A stretch of 52,173 bases of DNA from RGIG2560 sp964418385 (lineage in GTDB: Bacteria; Patescibacteriota; Microgenomatia; UBA1400; PJMF01). Under the pieces are notes generated by a model that saw nothing but the letters and a program-made list of their open reading frames with translations, was not told the origin of the DNA and did not search any database. This document shows positions 14,368 to 23,169 of this stretch, in pieces. Where the stretch lies: the NCBI GenBank assembly GCA_964418385.1, contig CAYQLH010000002.1, positions 1 to 52,173 on the forward strand, read 5' to 3'. Every line of letters begins with the position of its first letter. Position 1 is the first letter of the stretch. The position numbers were made by a program, and so were the translations under genes.

Positions 14368-16236
14368 ATGGCAGAGGTGAATTCTCAGACAAACAATCAA
14401 GTTGTTTCCGGTCAGGCGGTATCAGTGACGCCGGTAACTTCGGCAGTTTCGACAGTTCCAGCAACTTCATCGACTCCAGCAACTCAAGTGTCACCAGTGG
14501 TGCCGAAAGTGGGTGCGGCGGTGCAACCACAAGCGCAAGTTCAATCGCAATCGCAGGCTCAGAGTACAGTACCGGCGGGTGTGCAACCACTGGCGGTGAA
14601 AATGCCGGTTTTTCAAGCTTCTGCAGCTGGGGGAATGGTGGCAACACTACGTCCTGGTCAGACGACTTTTGAAGGACAAATCCGAGCAGAAAGTGATCGT
14701 CGTAGTGGACACGCCGATGTGAACGTGAGTCAATTGGGTGAAAAACGAGAACAACCAGCGGAAGTGGCAGCGGTAAAGTTGCAGCAGTCAGCAGACGCTA
14801 GTTATTTGGGGGTGCAAAGTAAACCTAAAGTGGTGGCTAAGCCGCAGGAAGCGCCAAAGTCGGTGCGTAATTTTAAGGTCGGTGCAGAAAAAGAGGAAAG
14901 AAAACCGATTAACTGGGTGTTGATTTTGGTGGTAGCTGGATTGGCGGTAATTTTGGCTTTAGTGGCGTTTTTGTATTTGCGTCAGCGCAAAGAAGAAGCG
15001 CCTGCACCAGAGCCGAAAACTGAAGACAGCGTGATTTTGAATTATTGGGGGTTGTGGGAACCAACAGCGACGTTTACCAAGGTTTTGTCTGATTTTTCGC
15101 AAGAAAATCCTGGCGTAAGCGTGATTTATGAAAAACAAAACATTAATGGCTATCGTGAGCGTTTGGAAGAAGCGATCAAAACAGCAAATGGGCCGGATGT
15201 GTTCCGTTATCATGCTTCGTGGCGGGGAATGCTAGAACCGAATCTTTCGGTGATGCCATCTGATTTAATGTCGACTAGTGAGTATGCCAACACTTTTTAT
15301 CCGGTAGCGAACGAGCAATTGACCAATGAGTACGGGCGAATTCAAGGGATGCCGTTGATGTATGACAGCTTGGCAATTATCTATAATAAAGAGATTTTTG
15401 ATAGTGCTGGTTTGAAAGTGCCGGAGACATGGCTAGAATTTGGTCAGACGGCAACGGCGTTGACGATTAAAGAAGATGATTACATTGTGCAGTCGGGAGC
15501 GGCGTTTGGTTTGGGATCGAATGTGGATTTTGCCTCGGATATTGTAATGCTTTTGGCATTACAAAATGGCATGGATCCGAAAGCGTATAGCGAGGACCAG
15601 TTGCGGGCAGCATTGGAGTACTACACTGGCTTTTACACAGATGAAACAAGAAGAGTGTGGGATTTGACGTTTGATAATTCCACGTTGGAGTTTGCGCGAG
15701 GTAACGTGGCAATGATTATTGGGCCATCGTGGTTGATTCACGATATTACGAAGATTAATCCAACGCTACAGGTCGGCGTGGCGTCGATACCGCAATTGGA
15801 TCAGGAAAGACCGGTAGAATGGGCGTCATATTACGCCGAGGGCGTGAATGCGAATGCGTCAGAACAACAACAGTTGGCGGCATGGCGACTTTTGGAATAC
15901 TTGAGTCGACCGTCTGTATTGGAAGCGTTGTATTTGGAGCAAGCAGAATTGCGGCGCTTTGGTGAGATCTATCCACGACGCGACATGGCAGATTTGCTGG
16001 CGGCTGATGAAATGGCACAACCTTATCTGGCTGGTGCAGAAAATGCGACTAATTTGCCTCTTAACGATAAGACTTTTGACGAGGCGGTTAACGACGAGGC
16101 GCGAGCGAAGCTGCTGACGGAGATTTACGCTTTGACTGGCGAAAAGGAAGTTCGTGGCGGTGAGCTTGTGGGTCGCGCAATTCGAACAGCCTTGTATCAA
16201 TACGGTTACGCTGATAATCCGGAGAATGATGAATAA
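14368..16236 (+). CDS. Membrane-anchored extracellular solute-binding protein
   Basis: 622 residues. Residues 1-180 are a Ser/Thr/Pro/Gln-rich, probably disordered cytoplasmic region; one membrane helix (about 182-204, INWVLILVVAGLAVILALVAF) follows; residues ~220-615 form a type 1 solute-binding fold. Typical landmarks are VILNYWGLWEP, FSQENPGVSVIYEKQNINGY, ANGPDVFRYHASW, GMPLMYDSLAIIYNKEIFDSAGL, VPETWLEF and GNVAMIIGPSW. Relatives bind sugars for ABC importers and are normally lipoproteins; this one is anchored by a helix after a long tail, and no permease gene is nearby. It overlaps the nucleotidyltransferase gene at its stop (ATGATGAATAA), suggesting translational coupling. Confidence 0.85.
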   Translation: MAEVNSQTNNQVVSGQAVSVTPVTSAVSTVPATSSTPATQVSPVVPKVGAAVQPQAQVQSQSQAQSTVPAGVQPLAVKMPVFQASAAGGMVATLRPGQTTFEGQIRAESDRRSGHADVNVSQLGEKREQPAEVAAVKLQQSADASYLGVQSKPKVVAKPQEAPKSVRNFKVGAEKEERKPINWVLILVVAGLAVILALVAFLYLRQRKEEAPAPEPKTEDSVILNYWGLWEPTATFTKVLSDFSQENPGVSVIYEKQNINGYRERLEEAIKTANGPDVFRYHASWRGMLEPNLSVMPSDLMSTSEYANTFYPVANEQLTNEYGRIQGMPLMYDSLAIIYNKEIFDSAGLKVPETWLEFGQTATALTIKEDDYIVQSGAAFGLGSNVDFASDIVMLLALQNGMDPKAYSEDQLRAALEYYTGFYTDETRRVWDLTFDNSTLEFARGNVAMIIGPSWLIHDITKINPTLQVGVASIPQLDQERPVEWASYYAEGVNANASEQQQLAAWRLLEYLSRPSVLEALYLEQAELRRFGEIYPRRDMADLLAADEMAQPYLAGAENATNLPLNDKTFDEAVNDEARAKLLTEIYALTGEKEVRGGELVGRAIRTALYQYGYADNPENDE

Positions 16237-16819
16237 GAGCTGGCAGGAGAAACTGACCTTGGCGAAAGCGGCGGGTGTGTTTTTGGCAGCTCGAGTTCCT
16301 GCGATCAGAGCAGTTGTTTTGACTGGTTCGGTGGCGTATGGTGATGTAAAAGAAGAGGACGATTTGGATTTTTTGATTATTGTCCAAGCTGGACATGTGT
16401 GGCGGGTACGAGCAGCGACGTATTTTTGGGCTTGGTTTTTGGGGAAGAAACGTCGCGTTAATGACGAGTGCGACAAGTGGTGTTTAAATATGTTTCTTGA
16501 CGAGGAACACCTGGTGATTCCAAAAGAAAAACGGACTGAATTTGCCAGGCTGCAACTTAGGCGTGCCCGGATAATAGTGGATCGTGATGGCGTGTGGGAG
16601 CGCATGAAACGAGAAAATGCTTTTTGGACCGGAGAAAATTTTGAAAAAGACTCGGCGTTGTTGCAACAGACTCACATCGGAAAACGACGATTAAATGCGT
16701 TGGACACTTGGCTTGAATGGTGGGCTTGGCGAATACAATATGCGTATATGTGGAGGAAAATGACACGTGAATATGTGTCGCGATATCAAATTTTTTTCCA
16801 TCCTTTAGCGCGAGAGTGA
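16229..16819 (+). CDS. Nucleotidyltransferase (Pol-beta/MNT superfamily)
   Basis: 196 residues from the second of two ATGs (16226, 16229), both overlapping the stop of the preceding gene. The motif LTGSVAYGDVKEEDDLDFLII (about 28-48) is the GS...DxD catalytic signature of minimal nucleotidyltransferases. The rest, with KRRVNDECDKWCLNMFL and a basic C-terminal WRKMTREYVSRYQIFF, is unassigned. Such proteins transfer nucleotides to small molecules, RNA or proteins; the substrate cannot be told here. A GGAG at 16221-16224 may serve as ribosome site, aided by coupling. Confidence 0.75.
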   Translation: MNKSWQEKLTLAKAAGVFLAARVPAIRAVVLTGSVAYGDVKEEDDLDFLIIVQAGHVWRVRAATYFWAWFLGKKRRVNDECDKWCLNMFLDEEHLVIPKEKRTEFARLQLRRARIIVDRDGVWERMKRENAFWTGENFEKDSALLQQTHIGKRRLNALDTWLEWWAWRIQYAYMWRKMTREYVSRYQIFFHPLARE

Positions 16820-16854
16820 GAGAAATTGAGATGGTTTTGAGTGGGTTTTTAGGG

Positions 16855-16867
16855 TATAATAGAGTGT
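16855..16867 (+). promoter_or_regulatory. -10 box of cytidylyltransferase-like gene
   Basis: TATAAT at 16855-16860 and exactly 7 nt to the ATG at 16868; another leaderless arrangement. Confidence 0.6.
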
Positions 16868-17611
16868 ATGAGCGAGACGAAAGTGGCGAGCGCAAAAGCA
16901 AACGAATCTGGCAACATGGGTGTGCCAAAGGTTTTTGTGGACGCGTCTGAAACTTGGCAAACGGAAATGACTGAGATTGCTACCCGGGCGCAGGAGATAG
17001 CGACACAAGTAAAACAGGAAACGATGGCGGCGAAACAGCAAATTTTGGCGCGATTTCAGCCTCGCCAAGGTGAAAGTCAACAGCTGTTTTGGGCGCGAAT
17101 GCGAGCGGTGCAAGCTCATGACGGCAAGGAAACGGTGGGTTTGGTGACGGGTTGTTTTGATATTTTGCATCAGGGGCACATGAATCTTTTTTACCAGGCT
17201 CGAAAGCGTTGCGATCGTTTGATAGTGGCAATAGAAACAGATGAACGCGTCAGGCGAACAAAAGGCAAGAGGAGACCGATTTTTACACAGGAGGAGCGTC
17301 GGCAACGACTGGAGAAGACGTTAAACGATGAGTTGCAAGTGGAAGTTTTGCCGTTAGATTTTGGAGATGAACAGGTGAGGGTTCGGTGGTTGCGAGATCA
17401 CGGAGTGAATTTGTTGTTTACAAATAAACATGATCCTCATTTGGAAAATAAACAAATTTTGATGATGATGGTGGGAGGGCGCGTGGAATTTGTATCGCGT
17501 CAGGTGCAAACATCGACAACGCAACTTTTGGAAGGGCGACGTCAATCACATGACCTGGTGTTTCCTGAGGATGAGGTGGTGATACAAAAGTATCGAAAGC
17601 AGCGTGAGTAA
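16868..17611 (+). CDS. Cytidylyltransferase-like (RfaE/TagD-type) protein
   Basis: 247 residues. The nucleotidyltransferase domain begins near 88: TVGLVTGCFDILHQGHMNLF, with the HxGH nucleotide-binding motif at 101-104, followed by a CDRLIVAIETDERV strand and a TSTTQLLEGRR motif near 217-227 that stands for the family's ISSTxxR. Relatives activate sugar or glycerol phosphates for envelope polymers. The first ~85 residues are a helical, Gln/Ala-rich extension that I do not recognise. The last 8 nt overlap the radA start, so the two genes are probably coupled. Confidence 0.8.
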   Translation: MSETKVASAKANESGNMGVPKVFVDASETWQTEMTEIATRAQEIATQVKQETMAAKQQILARFQPRQGESQQLFWARMRAVQAHDGKETVGLVTGCFDILHQGHMNLFYQARKRCDRLIVAIETDERVRRTKGKRRPIFTQEERRQRLEKTLNDELQVEVLPLDFGDEQVRVRWLRDHGVNLLFTNKHDPHLENKQILMMMVGGRVEFVSRQVQTSTTQLLEGRRQSHDLVFPEDEVVIQKYRKQRE

Positions 17612-19160
17612 ACAAAATAAAGTGAAAACCGTTTTTGTGTGCCAAAATTGCAACCACGAGTATGCAAAGTGGCAAGGACGGTGTGATGAATGTGGTGAAT
17701 GGAATACTTTAGCTGAAGAAATCCCCAAAATAGTTAAAAATAGCACAACTTCGCGAGAAAATATTGATGTATCAAAATTAGTTTTACCGGTTTCTGATTC
17801 GGTAAAAACAGAACTTAAATTTGAACGCCTGGAAACGGGAATAGAAGAATTAGATCGTTGCTTGGGAACAGATGAAAAAGGACAAACAGGCATGGTGCGC
17901 GGGAGCGTGGTTTTGATCGGAGGGGAACCGGGAATCGGAAAATCAACGCTTTTAACACAAGTAGTGCTGAACGCGAGTCGGCAAATCGCAAATAGTTCAA
18001 AGTCTATCAATGCTAAAAAGTATACAAAATCTAATAATAGTATTGATAAATCAGAAAATATTGATTTGAATAATGATAAAACATTGACAGATCGGGTAAA
18101 AGACGTGGTAATGTACATGTGTGGCGAAGAAAGTCCACAGCAAATAAATTTGCGGATTTCACGCTTGCTCACAAAAAGTGAACGAATTGAAGATTTGAAT
18201 TTGCAGTACATAATGAGCACAGATGTGGACGAAGTGATCCAAATAATAGCCGAAGTGCGACCGAAAATGGTGATCGTTGACTCGATACAAATGCTTCGCA
18301 CGAACGATCTTTCGGGTACGGCAGGGAGTCTTGGTCAAGTAAAGGAATGTACCGAAAGATTGACGAAAATCGTGAAAAGTTTCGGGATTCCGACGTTTTT
18401 GGTGGGACATGTAGTTAAGGGGGGTGAAATTGCAGGCCCGAAAACATTAGAACACATGGTGGATGCGATTTTTGAGCTGACGGGCGAGCGTAGCGGCGAT
18501 CTGCGTTTTTTGCGCACGCTCAAAAATCGCTTCGGTGCAACTGACGAAGTGGGAGTTTTCCGGATGTGCGAACGTGGCATGGAAGAGGTGAAAAACCCGA
18601 GCGAGTACTTTTTGCAGACGGCACAAAGCGCGATTCCAGGCAGCGGTGTGGTATGCTTGCTTGAAGGTACGCGCCCGATTTTGACGGAAGTCCAGGCTTT
18701 AGTTTTGCCCAGTCAACTGGCGATGCCCAGGCGCGTGGGACGTGGCGTGGAGCTTTCGCGAGTACAAGTACTGGCGGCGGTTTTGCAGAAGCACTGCGGG
18801 CTACCGCTGGGGATCAGTGATATTTTTTTGAGCGTGGTGGGCGGTATGAGTGTGCGTGAGAGCGGTATTGATCTAGGCCTGGCGGTGGCGATCGCGTCCT
18901 CGATGGCGGAGGCAGCATTGCCAGCAAAATCGGTGTTTGTAGGCGAAGTGGGGCTGATGGGCGAGATCCGGCCGGTGAGTGCCTTTGAGCGGCGTTTAAA
19001 GGAAGTCAAAAGATTGGGTTATGACCAGATATACAGTTTCCAGACGCACAAAAATGTGAAAGATTTACTGAAAGATTTGGGTTTACGGGTCAAGCGCGGG
19101 GCATATCAGCGTGTGGCGCCGGCGGCAAGCGAGACTCAAGGTGAAGCAGCTTTGTTTTGA
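17604..19160 (+). CDS. radA: DNA repair protein RadA/Sms
   Basis: 518 residues from the GTG at 17604, overlapping the previous gene by 8 nt. An N-terminal zinc finger (C13, C16, C27, C30 in FVCQNCNHEY...GRCDECGEW) is followed by a RecA-like domain with Walker A GGEPGIGKSTLLTQ (about 106-119), CGEES, IVDSIQ and the RadA-specific KNRFGATDEVGVF, then a Lon-like domain (about 370-500, VVGGMSVRESGIDLGLAVAIASS, FVGEVGLMGEIRPV). RadA is a helicase that promotes branch migration in recombination and transformation. Oddity: about 40 extra, Asn/Ser/Lys-rich residues (about 127-166), AT-rich at DNA level, sit between the Walker A helix and the CGEES strand. Confidence 0.95.
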   Translation: MSKQNKVKTVFVCQNCNHEYAKWQGRCDECGEWNTLAEEIPKIVKNSTTSRENIDVSKLVLPVSDSVKTELKFERLETGIEELDRCLGTDEKGQTGMVRGSVVLIGGEPGIGKSTLLTQVVLNASRQIANSSKSINAKKYTKSNNSIDKSENIDLNNDKTLTDRVKDVVMYMCGEESPQQINLRISRLLTKSERIEDLNLQYIMSTDVDEVIQIIAEVRPKMVIVDSIQMLRTNDLSGTAGSLGQVKECTERLTKIVKSFGIPTFLVGHVVKGGEIAGPKTLEHMVDAIFELTGERSGDLRFLRTLKNRFGATDEVGVFRMCERGMEEVKNPSEYFLQTAQSAIPGSGVVCLLEGTRPILTEVQALVLPSQLAMPRRVGRGVELSRVQVLAAVLQKHCGLPLGISDIFLSVVGGMSVRESGIDLGLAVAIASSMAEAALPAKSVFVGEVGLMGEIRPVSAFERRLKEVKRLGYDQIYSFQTHKNVKDLLKDLGLRVKRGAYQRVAPAASETQGEAALF

Positions 19161-19173
19161 GACTCGGGGGCAT

Positions 19174-19219
19174 AAAAAGCGCCCCAGGCGAAGTGCCTGA
19201 GGCGAGTTGTGGTTTTAGT
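19174..19219. terminator. bidirectional terminator between radA and 19215 gene
   Basis: Arms 19180-19189 and 19195-19204 (CGCCCCAGGC / GCCTGAGGCG, one mismatch) with loop GAAGT. A-tract 19174-19178 gives TTTTT for the minus-strand gene; TTGTGGTTTTAG follows for radA. Confidence 0.8.
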
Positions 19220-19664
19220 TTTCTTCTGGCTCGCCATCCCAAAAAAACTTGATGACGAAACTTTTCGTTTCACCGGGAACGAGCCAGTCGACGACGATGA
19301 CGGCTTGTGGCTCGAACCAGTTACAACCGGCATTGCCGATGGTTTCTTTTACCCAGTGCATCATCTTGGCGGCGTCTTTGCTCCAGTCGACATCACACAT
19401 TTTAAACGTAGTGCTTTTAATCAACTGGAGGTCGAGCTTGCGATTGGCGACGCAGAGCACGCCGGCATCATCCACAAAAACAGGAATTTCGTCGAGGAAA
19501 TCTTGCATAAAAACTTCTGTTGCTTCCTTGACGATTTTCCCCGCTAGGGTTACGACGGCTGGCGCGATTTCCCTGGGCACCTTAACTTCCTGGTGCGAAA
19601 TCGCGTGCTCACAAGCCCAGCGGAATATTAAAGCCCGCTTGAGCGCATCGTTGCTAACACACAT
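19215..19664 (-). CDS. Hypothetical protein, 149 residues
   Basis: No family recognised. The product is a soluble, acidic mixed alpha/beta protein with several Trp and Cys residues (C22ish in WACEHAIS, CDVDWSKD, GNAGCNWFEP) and no membrane segment. The gene is real by context: a strong AAGGAGGAG Shine-Dalgarno 8 nt before the ATG at 19664, a consensus sigma-70-type promoter 45 bp further upstream and a clean terminator after the stop. It is one of the few genes here with both a full promoter and a ribosome site, suggesting substantial expression. Confidence 0.75.
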   Translation of the reverse strand: MCVSNDALKRALIFRWACEHAISHQEVKVPREIAPAVVTLAGKIVKEATEVFMQDFLDEIPVFVDDAGVLCVANRKLDLQLIKSTTFKMCDVDWSKDAAKMMHWVKETIGNAGCNWFEPQAVIVVDWLVPGETKSFVIKFFWDGEPEEN

Positions 19665-19709
19665 CTTATTATCTCCTCCTTACGTATTAAAGAACCACAA
19701 CTGTGTATA

Positions 19710-19738
19710 ATTATAACATATTATATCGGATTTGTCAA
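19710..19738 (-). promoter_or_regulatory. consensus promoter of 19215 gene
   Basis: On the minus strand TTGACA (19733-19738), 17-bp spacer, TATAAT (19710-19715): a perfect match to the housekeeping sigma consensus. The upstream remainder to 19922 holds AT-rich sequence with repeated TGCxxxAATA-like motifs and no gene. Confidence 0.75.
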
Positions 19739-19922
19739 GCTTAGCCTTGAAAAATTATTATAGGCAAATCGTGCGGAAATAGTGAAAATTACCGCAAAAA
19801 AGCGCGGAAATAGTTTTCTAGGCGTAAATTATTGTTGCAGATTTTGCAATAATAGACCGATAAGAATTTATTATTTCTGCAAAAATTGCGGGGAAAACAT
19901 GAGAAACCATTTAAAAAATTAG

Positions 19923-20306
19923 CTAAAATGGAAGAAGGAATATGAGGGAGTAAAAACATGGTAAAGCCAAGATTAATACTTCGCTGATAATATAAAACTT
20001 TATGATTTGAGCGAAAGTGAAGCGCTTTTTCGTAAAATGAGAACGAATTGTAATGACTAGAGTAATGATGGCAACTATGACCCAGCCTATAATATGATAA
20101 TGAACTAGCAGATCTCGAATAATCGTTGAACCTAGACCATTTAGACTGTCGGGAGAAAATAATGTACATTGAATATATCTACAATCTGGTAATTTTGCGA
20201 GGGCAATAAGAACAGTGAGAATTTCGAGAAGGCCAATTATTAGCCAAGTGCGGTATGGATGGATGGCGGGTTTTTGGGAAGTCTGGATGCTTTTGTTTTT
20301 GGGCAT
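19923..20306 (-). CDS. Hypothetical three-helix membrane protein
   Basis: 127 residues, not recognised. Three hydrophobic segments are visible: TWLIIGLLEILTVLIALA (about 20-37), IIGWVIVAIITLVITI (about 72-87) and IIKFYIISEVLILALPCFYSLIFLL (about 100-125), with two Cys in the first loop (DCRYIQC). Layout is like small integral membrane proteins with short loops. TACAAT (plus-strand ATTGTA, 20313-20318) lies 6 nt before the ATG, so a leaderless start is possible; a consensus promoter also lies 80 bp upstream. No downstream partner on its strand. Confidence 0.6.
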   Translation of the reverse strand: MPKNKSIQTSQKPAIHPYRTWLIIGLLEILTVLIALAKLPDCRYIQCTLFSPDSLNGLGSTIIRDLLVHYHIIGWVIVAIITLVITIRSHFTKKRFTFAQIIKFYIISEVLILALPCFYSLIFLLPF

Positions 20307-20387
20307 GTGTGTATTGTACGAAAGATGTTCTTTCTTGTTAAGATAATGTATATCAAAGTGTTTAAATAGTGCTACAATCTAGTACCT

Positions 20388-20416
20388 ATTATATCACAAT
20401 ACAGGCTATTTGTCAA
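20388..20416 (-). promoter_or_regulatory. consensus promoter upstream of 19923 gene
   Basis: Minus strand TTGACA (20411-20416), 17-bp spacer, TATAAT (20388-20393). It would give a ~75-nt leader to the membrane protein gene at 20306, which also has a closer TACAAT box. Confidence 0.7.
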
Positions 20417-20507
20417 GATGGCTAGTAATAAATAGCATTTAAGGTGAATTTTGGTATCAAATGTGGTATAATGAAACATCTTTAAAATCTAGGTGGAGGT
20501 GATAGCG

Positions 20508-20882
20508 ATGAAGCCGTTGGTGAAGGTGTCGTCAGGCCCGTTTTCGCCGTTGAGCGTGGGTTTGCACAAGATCATTCATGGTCCCAGTGCAGAGGAAATC
20601 TCCAGGATTGTGCCGCCAGATCACCAAGTAGAGCTTGAATTTCGCATGGAAAAGCATGCGAGTGGTGGCCCGATGGCGTGGGGTCCAGAGAAATACTGGA
20701 TTTACACCATTGATGCTTGGATGGACGTGGACACACTTAAGTGGCAGGATGATGACTCGAGTGTGCGCCTGACTGGGAATATCATGTGCGAGCAAACGCT
20801 GATACCAGTGATCGTGATGTACAATACGGCCACGCGTTTGGGCGAGATGTGGACAGACGACGACTACGAGCGCGACTACTAG
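20508..20882 (+). CDS. Hypothetical protein, 124 residues
   Basis: Unrecognised soluble acidic protein (MKPLVKVSSGPFSPLSVGLHK... ending TDDDYERDY). It contains VELEFRMEK, KYWIYTIDAWMD and RLTGNIMCEQTLIPVIVMY, which look like alternating beta strands. The ATG at 20508 is chosen over an in-frame GTG at 20493 because GGAGGTGAT lies 4 nt before it. A TGTGGTATAAT box (hexamer 20466-20471 region) is ~35 nt upstream and an intrinsic terminator follows, so this is a single-gene transcript with a true leader. Confidence 0.7.
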   Translation: MKPLVKVSSGPFSPLSVGLHKIIHGPSAEEISRIVPPDHQVELEFRMEKHASGGPMAWGPEKYWIYTIDAWMDVDTLKWQDDDSSVRLTGNIMCEQTLIPVIVMYNTATRLGEMWTDDDYERDY

Positions 20883-20891
20883 GTTTTTTTT

Positions 20892-20918
20892 GCCCCGGGC
20901 GGAAGTCTGGGGCTTTTT
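20892..20918 (+). terminator. intrinsic terminator
   Basis: GCCCCGGGC / GTCTGGGGC stem (20892-20900 with 20905-20913) around GGAA, then TTTTT (20914-20918). It ends the 20508 gene; its last bases touch the stop codon of the convergent coupling ATPase. Confidence 0.85.
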
Positions 20919-23124
20919 ATCCGACTTTTTTGGTGGCGTAGCGCTCGCGGGAAACGCGGATGACTTTTTCGCGGTTGTGATTGCTGCTGGCAGCTGGCGG
21001 CAAGGTGTAGGCAGGGAAGGGGTAGGAAATGATGTTGTCGATAGTGATGCGATTGATAATCTGGTGCTTGTTGAGACCCACAAGATCCTCGGCGGTGTAT
21101 TTGCCGCCATATTCCTTGGAGAAAACCTCGGCGTCTTCAGAGCCCATGACGAAGGAGACGACGGAGCCGCAGTTGCCAAAAATCGCTTTTTGTACTTCTT
21201 CGGGAATCTGGGCGACGTATTGATTGGCGAGGATAAGATTGAGGCGGTATTTACGGGCTTCTGATAGTATTTTATTGAAAGAGGTAGTGGCAAAATTTTG
21301 GAATTCGTCGACGTAGAGGTAAAAATCGCGACGTTCTTCCTCAGGCATGTTGACGCGCCCCATGGCAGCAAGTTGAATTTTGGTGATTAGCATAGCGCCC
21401 AAAAGGGTGGCGTTGTCTTCGCCGAGTTGGCCTTGAGAGAGATTGACAAGGAGGATTTTGCCTTCATCCATGATTTGCTCGATACTAAAACTGCTCCAGT
21501 CTGAGTTGACAACGTTGCGAACGAGCGGGCTCGAGACAAATTGACCGATTTTGTTTAAAATTGGCGCGACGGCCTCATTTTTCATCCGGTCTTGAAGAGG
21601 CTCGAATTCACCAAGCCAAAAATTGCGCAAGACCGGATCGTCGACTTGTTCGAGGACGCGTTTGCGGAATTCTTTATCGGTAAAAAGAGTGATAATATCG
21701 CCCAATTTGGCGTTTTCCATTTGCAGGAGAGTGAGGAGGGCGTTGCGCAAGAAATGCTCGAGTCTGGGGCCCCAGGAGTATTCGTAGAGCTTGTGGAAAA
21801 TGGAAATAATGCCAGAAGCAATGAGCTCGCGGTGCTCGACGTTGCGACCTTCAAAAAGGTTAATTTTGACGGTGCGGTCACCGTCGGCAGGGTTGAAAAA
21901 GACAACGTCGTTGATGCGGCTGGCGGGAATGTAGTCAAGGAGAGTATCGATGGCATCGCCGTGAGGATCAATGAAACAGAGGCCTTCATTGTTGCGCAGA
22001 TCATTGATGGCCATGTTACACAGCATCGTGGATTTACCGGTGCCGGTTTTTCCGATGACATACATATGACGGCGGCGATCGGCGCGGTGAATGCCGTATT
22101 TGCGGGTTTCGTTTTTAAAGACGGTTTCGGCAAAAACGTTGATTTCTTTTTTGATTTCTGGTGGATCTTGTTTGGAGACAGTGGGTAGATTGTCTGGCGG
22201 CTCGCCGAGGAGATTTTTACCCCAGGTGAGGTTGGGAATGGTGGAAAGGGTTTTATTGGGGAAATGATAAAGGCTGGCGAGCTCAAAAATGGAGAGGTGG
22301 AAACTGGAGTGAGCGACGAGGCGACGCTCGAGCATGGCATCGAGGCGGTGGGTGGGTGGGAGAAGCGAGGTGACGCGGCGGAGAGAATTGGAATCTTCTT
22401 TGCGGAAAGCATCGAAAGCGTCTACAATGCCGTCGAGGAAAAGTTTGGCGTTATCGCGGGAGTCAGAAATAACGGCGAGGTTGAGATTGACGCTGAGCGT
22501 TTTGGCGTGAATTTTGGACTCGATGAAAGATTTGGCACCTGGAGCGAGGCTGAGAGTGGAAACTTGACCATCACCGGAGATTTGAGGGGTGGGGCTGAGC
22601 AGGCGTTCACAACTGGATTTCCAGGCGTCGCTAGAGTGACCGATGATAAGCTGGATGACGGCGCGGTCTTGAGGACCGCCTTTGGAAAGGTGAGAAAGTA
22701 AGGGTGAGAGCGAGTCGGCATCACCAAATTCACGATAATCTTTAAGCGGGTAGCAATCGCCGTTTTGCAGGGTGAGGGCGGCACTATCGAGGACAAGCTG
22801 GTCTGATTTATAATTTGGTTGCGCCTGAGGGTGGAAGTAAAGTAGATAATCAGCAGTACGGACAGGTTTGATGACCGCTTCAGGAAATTGAGCACCGATA
22901 GCACTTTTGAGGTATTCGATCAAACGATCTGGTACGTAAAGATAAAAGCTGATGTTTTGGTGTTCAAGTGCGATTTCACAAGAGAGGGTTTCGTTTTTGT
23001 GGATCAGCTTGTTCCAGAAATCATCGTGAAAAGAGGGGATGGTGGAAAAGAATTCCATCATGGCATCGGCGTTTTTGAGACTGTCACGGCCAGTATTGAT
23101 CTCAAGCAAGGAATGGTTTTGCAT
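20917..23124 (-). CDS. VirD4/TraD-like type IV coupling ATPase
   Basis: 735 residues from the ATG at 23124, preferred over an in-frame GTG at 23130 that would lie 4 nt after the -10. Residues ~1-330 are a CPR-type N-terminal region with ALEHQNISFYLYVPDRL. The motor domain has RHMYVIGKTGTGKSTMLCNM (Walker A), GLCFIDPHGDAID, ILLVNLSQGQLGED, FYLYVDEFQNFAT (Walker B) and ILANQYVAQIPEEVQ, as in TraD/VirD4 and related DNA-pumping ATPases. It probably brings DNA or protein substrates to the type IV machinery whose VirB4/PrgI genes lie at 6-10 kb. TATAAT (23135-23140 on the plus strand as ATTATA) is 10 nt before the start. The fibre-like gene lies directly upstream on the same strand. Confidence 0.85.
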   Translation of the reverse strand: MQNHSLLEINTGRDSLKNADAMMEFFSTIPSFHDDFWNKLIHKNETLSCEIALEHQNISFYLYVPDRLIEYLKSAIGAQFPEAVIKPVRTADYLLYFHPQAQPNYKSDQLVLDSAALTLQNGDCYPLKDYREFGDADSLSPLLSHLSKGGPQDRAVIQLIIGHSSDAWKSSCERLLSPTPQISGDGQVSTLSLAPGAKSFIESKIHAKTLSVNLNLAVISDSRDNAKLFLDGIVDAFDAFRKEDSNSLRRVTSLLPPTHRLDAMLERRLVAHSSFHLSIFELASLYHFPNKTLSTIPNLTWGKNLLGEPPDNLPTVSKQDPPEIKKEINVFAETVFKNETRKYGIHRADRRRHMYVIGKTGTGKSTMLCNMAINDLRNNEGLCFIDPHGDAIDTLLDYIPASRINDVVFFNPADGDRTVKINLFEGRNVEHRELIASGIISIFHKLYEYSWGPRLEHFLRNALLTLLQMENAKLGDIITLFTDKEFRKRVLEQVDDPVLRNFWLGEFEPLQDRMKNEAVAPILNKIGQFVSSPLVRNVVNSDWSSFSIEQIMDEGKILLVNLSQGQLGEDNATLLGAMLITKIQLAAMGRVNMPEEERRDFYLYVDEFQNFATTSFNKILSEARKYRLNLILANQYVAQIPEEVQKAIFGNCGSVVSFVMGSEDAEVFSKEYGGKYTAEDLVGLNKHQIINRITIDNIISYPFPAYTLPPAASSNHNREKVIRVSRERYATKKVG

Positions 23125-23169
23125 AAACACTGGTATTATAACATAGTTTCAGGCAGAAACCGGTCGACA

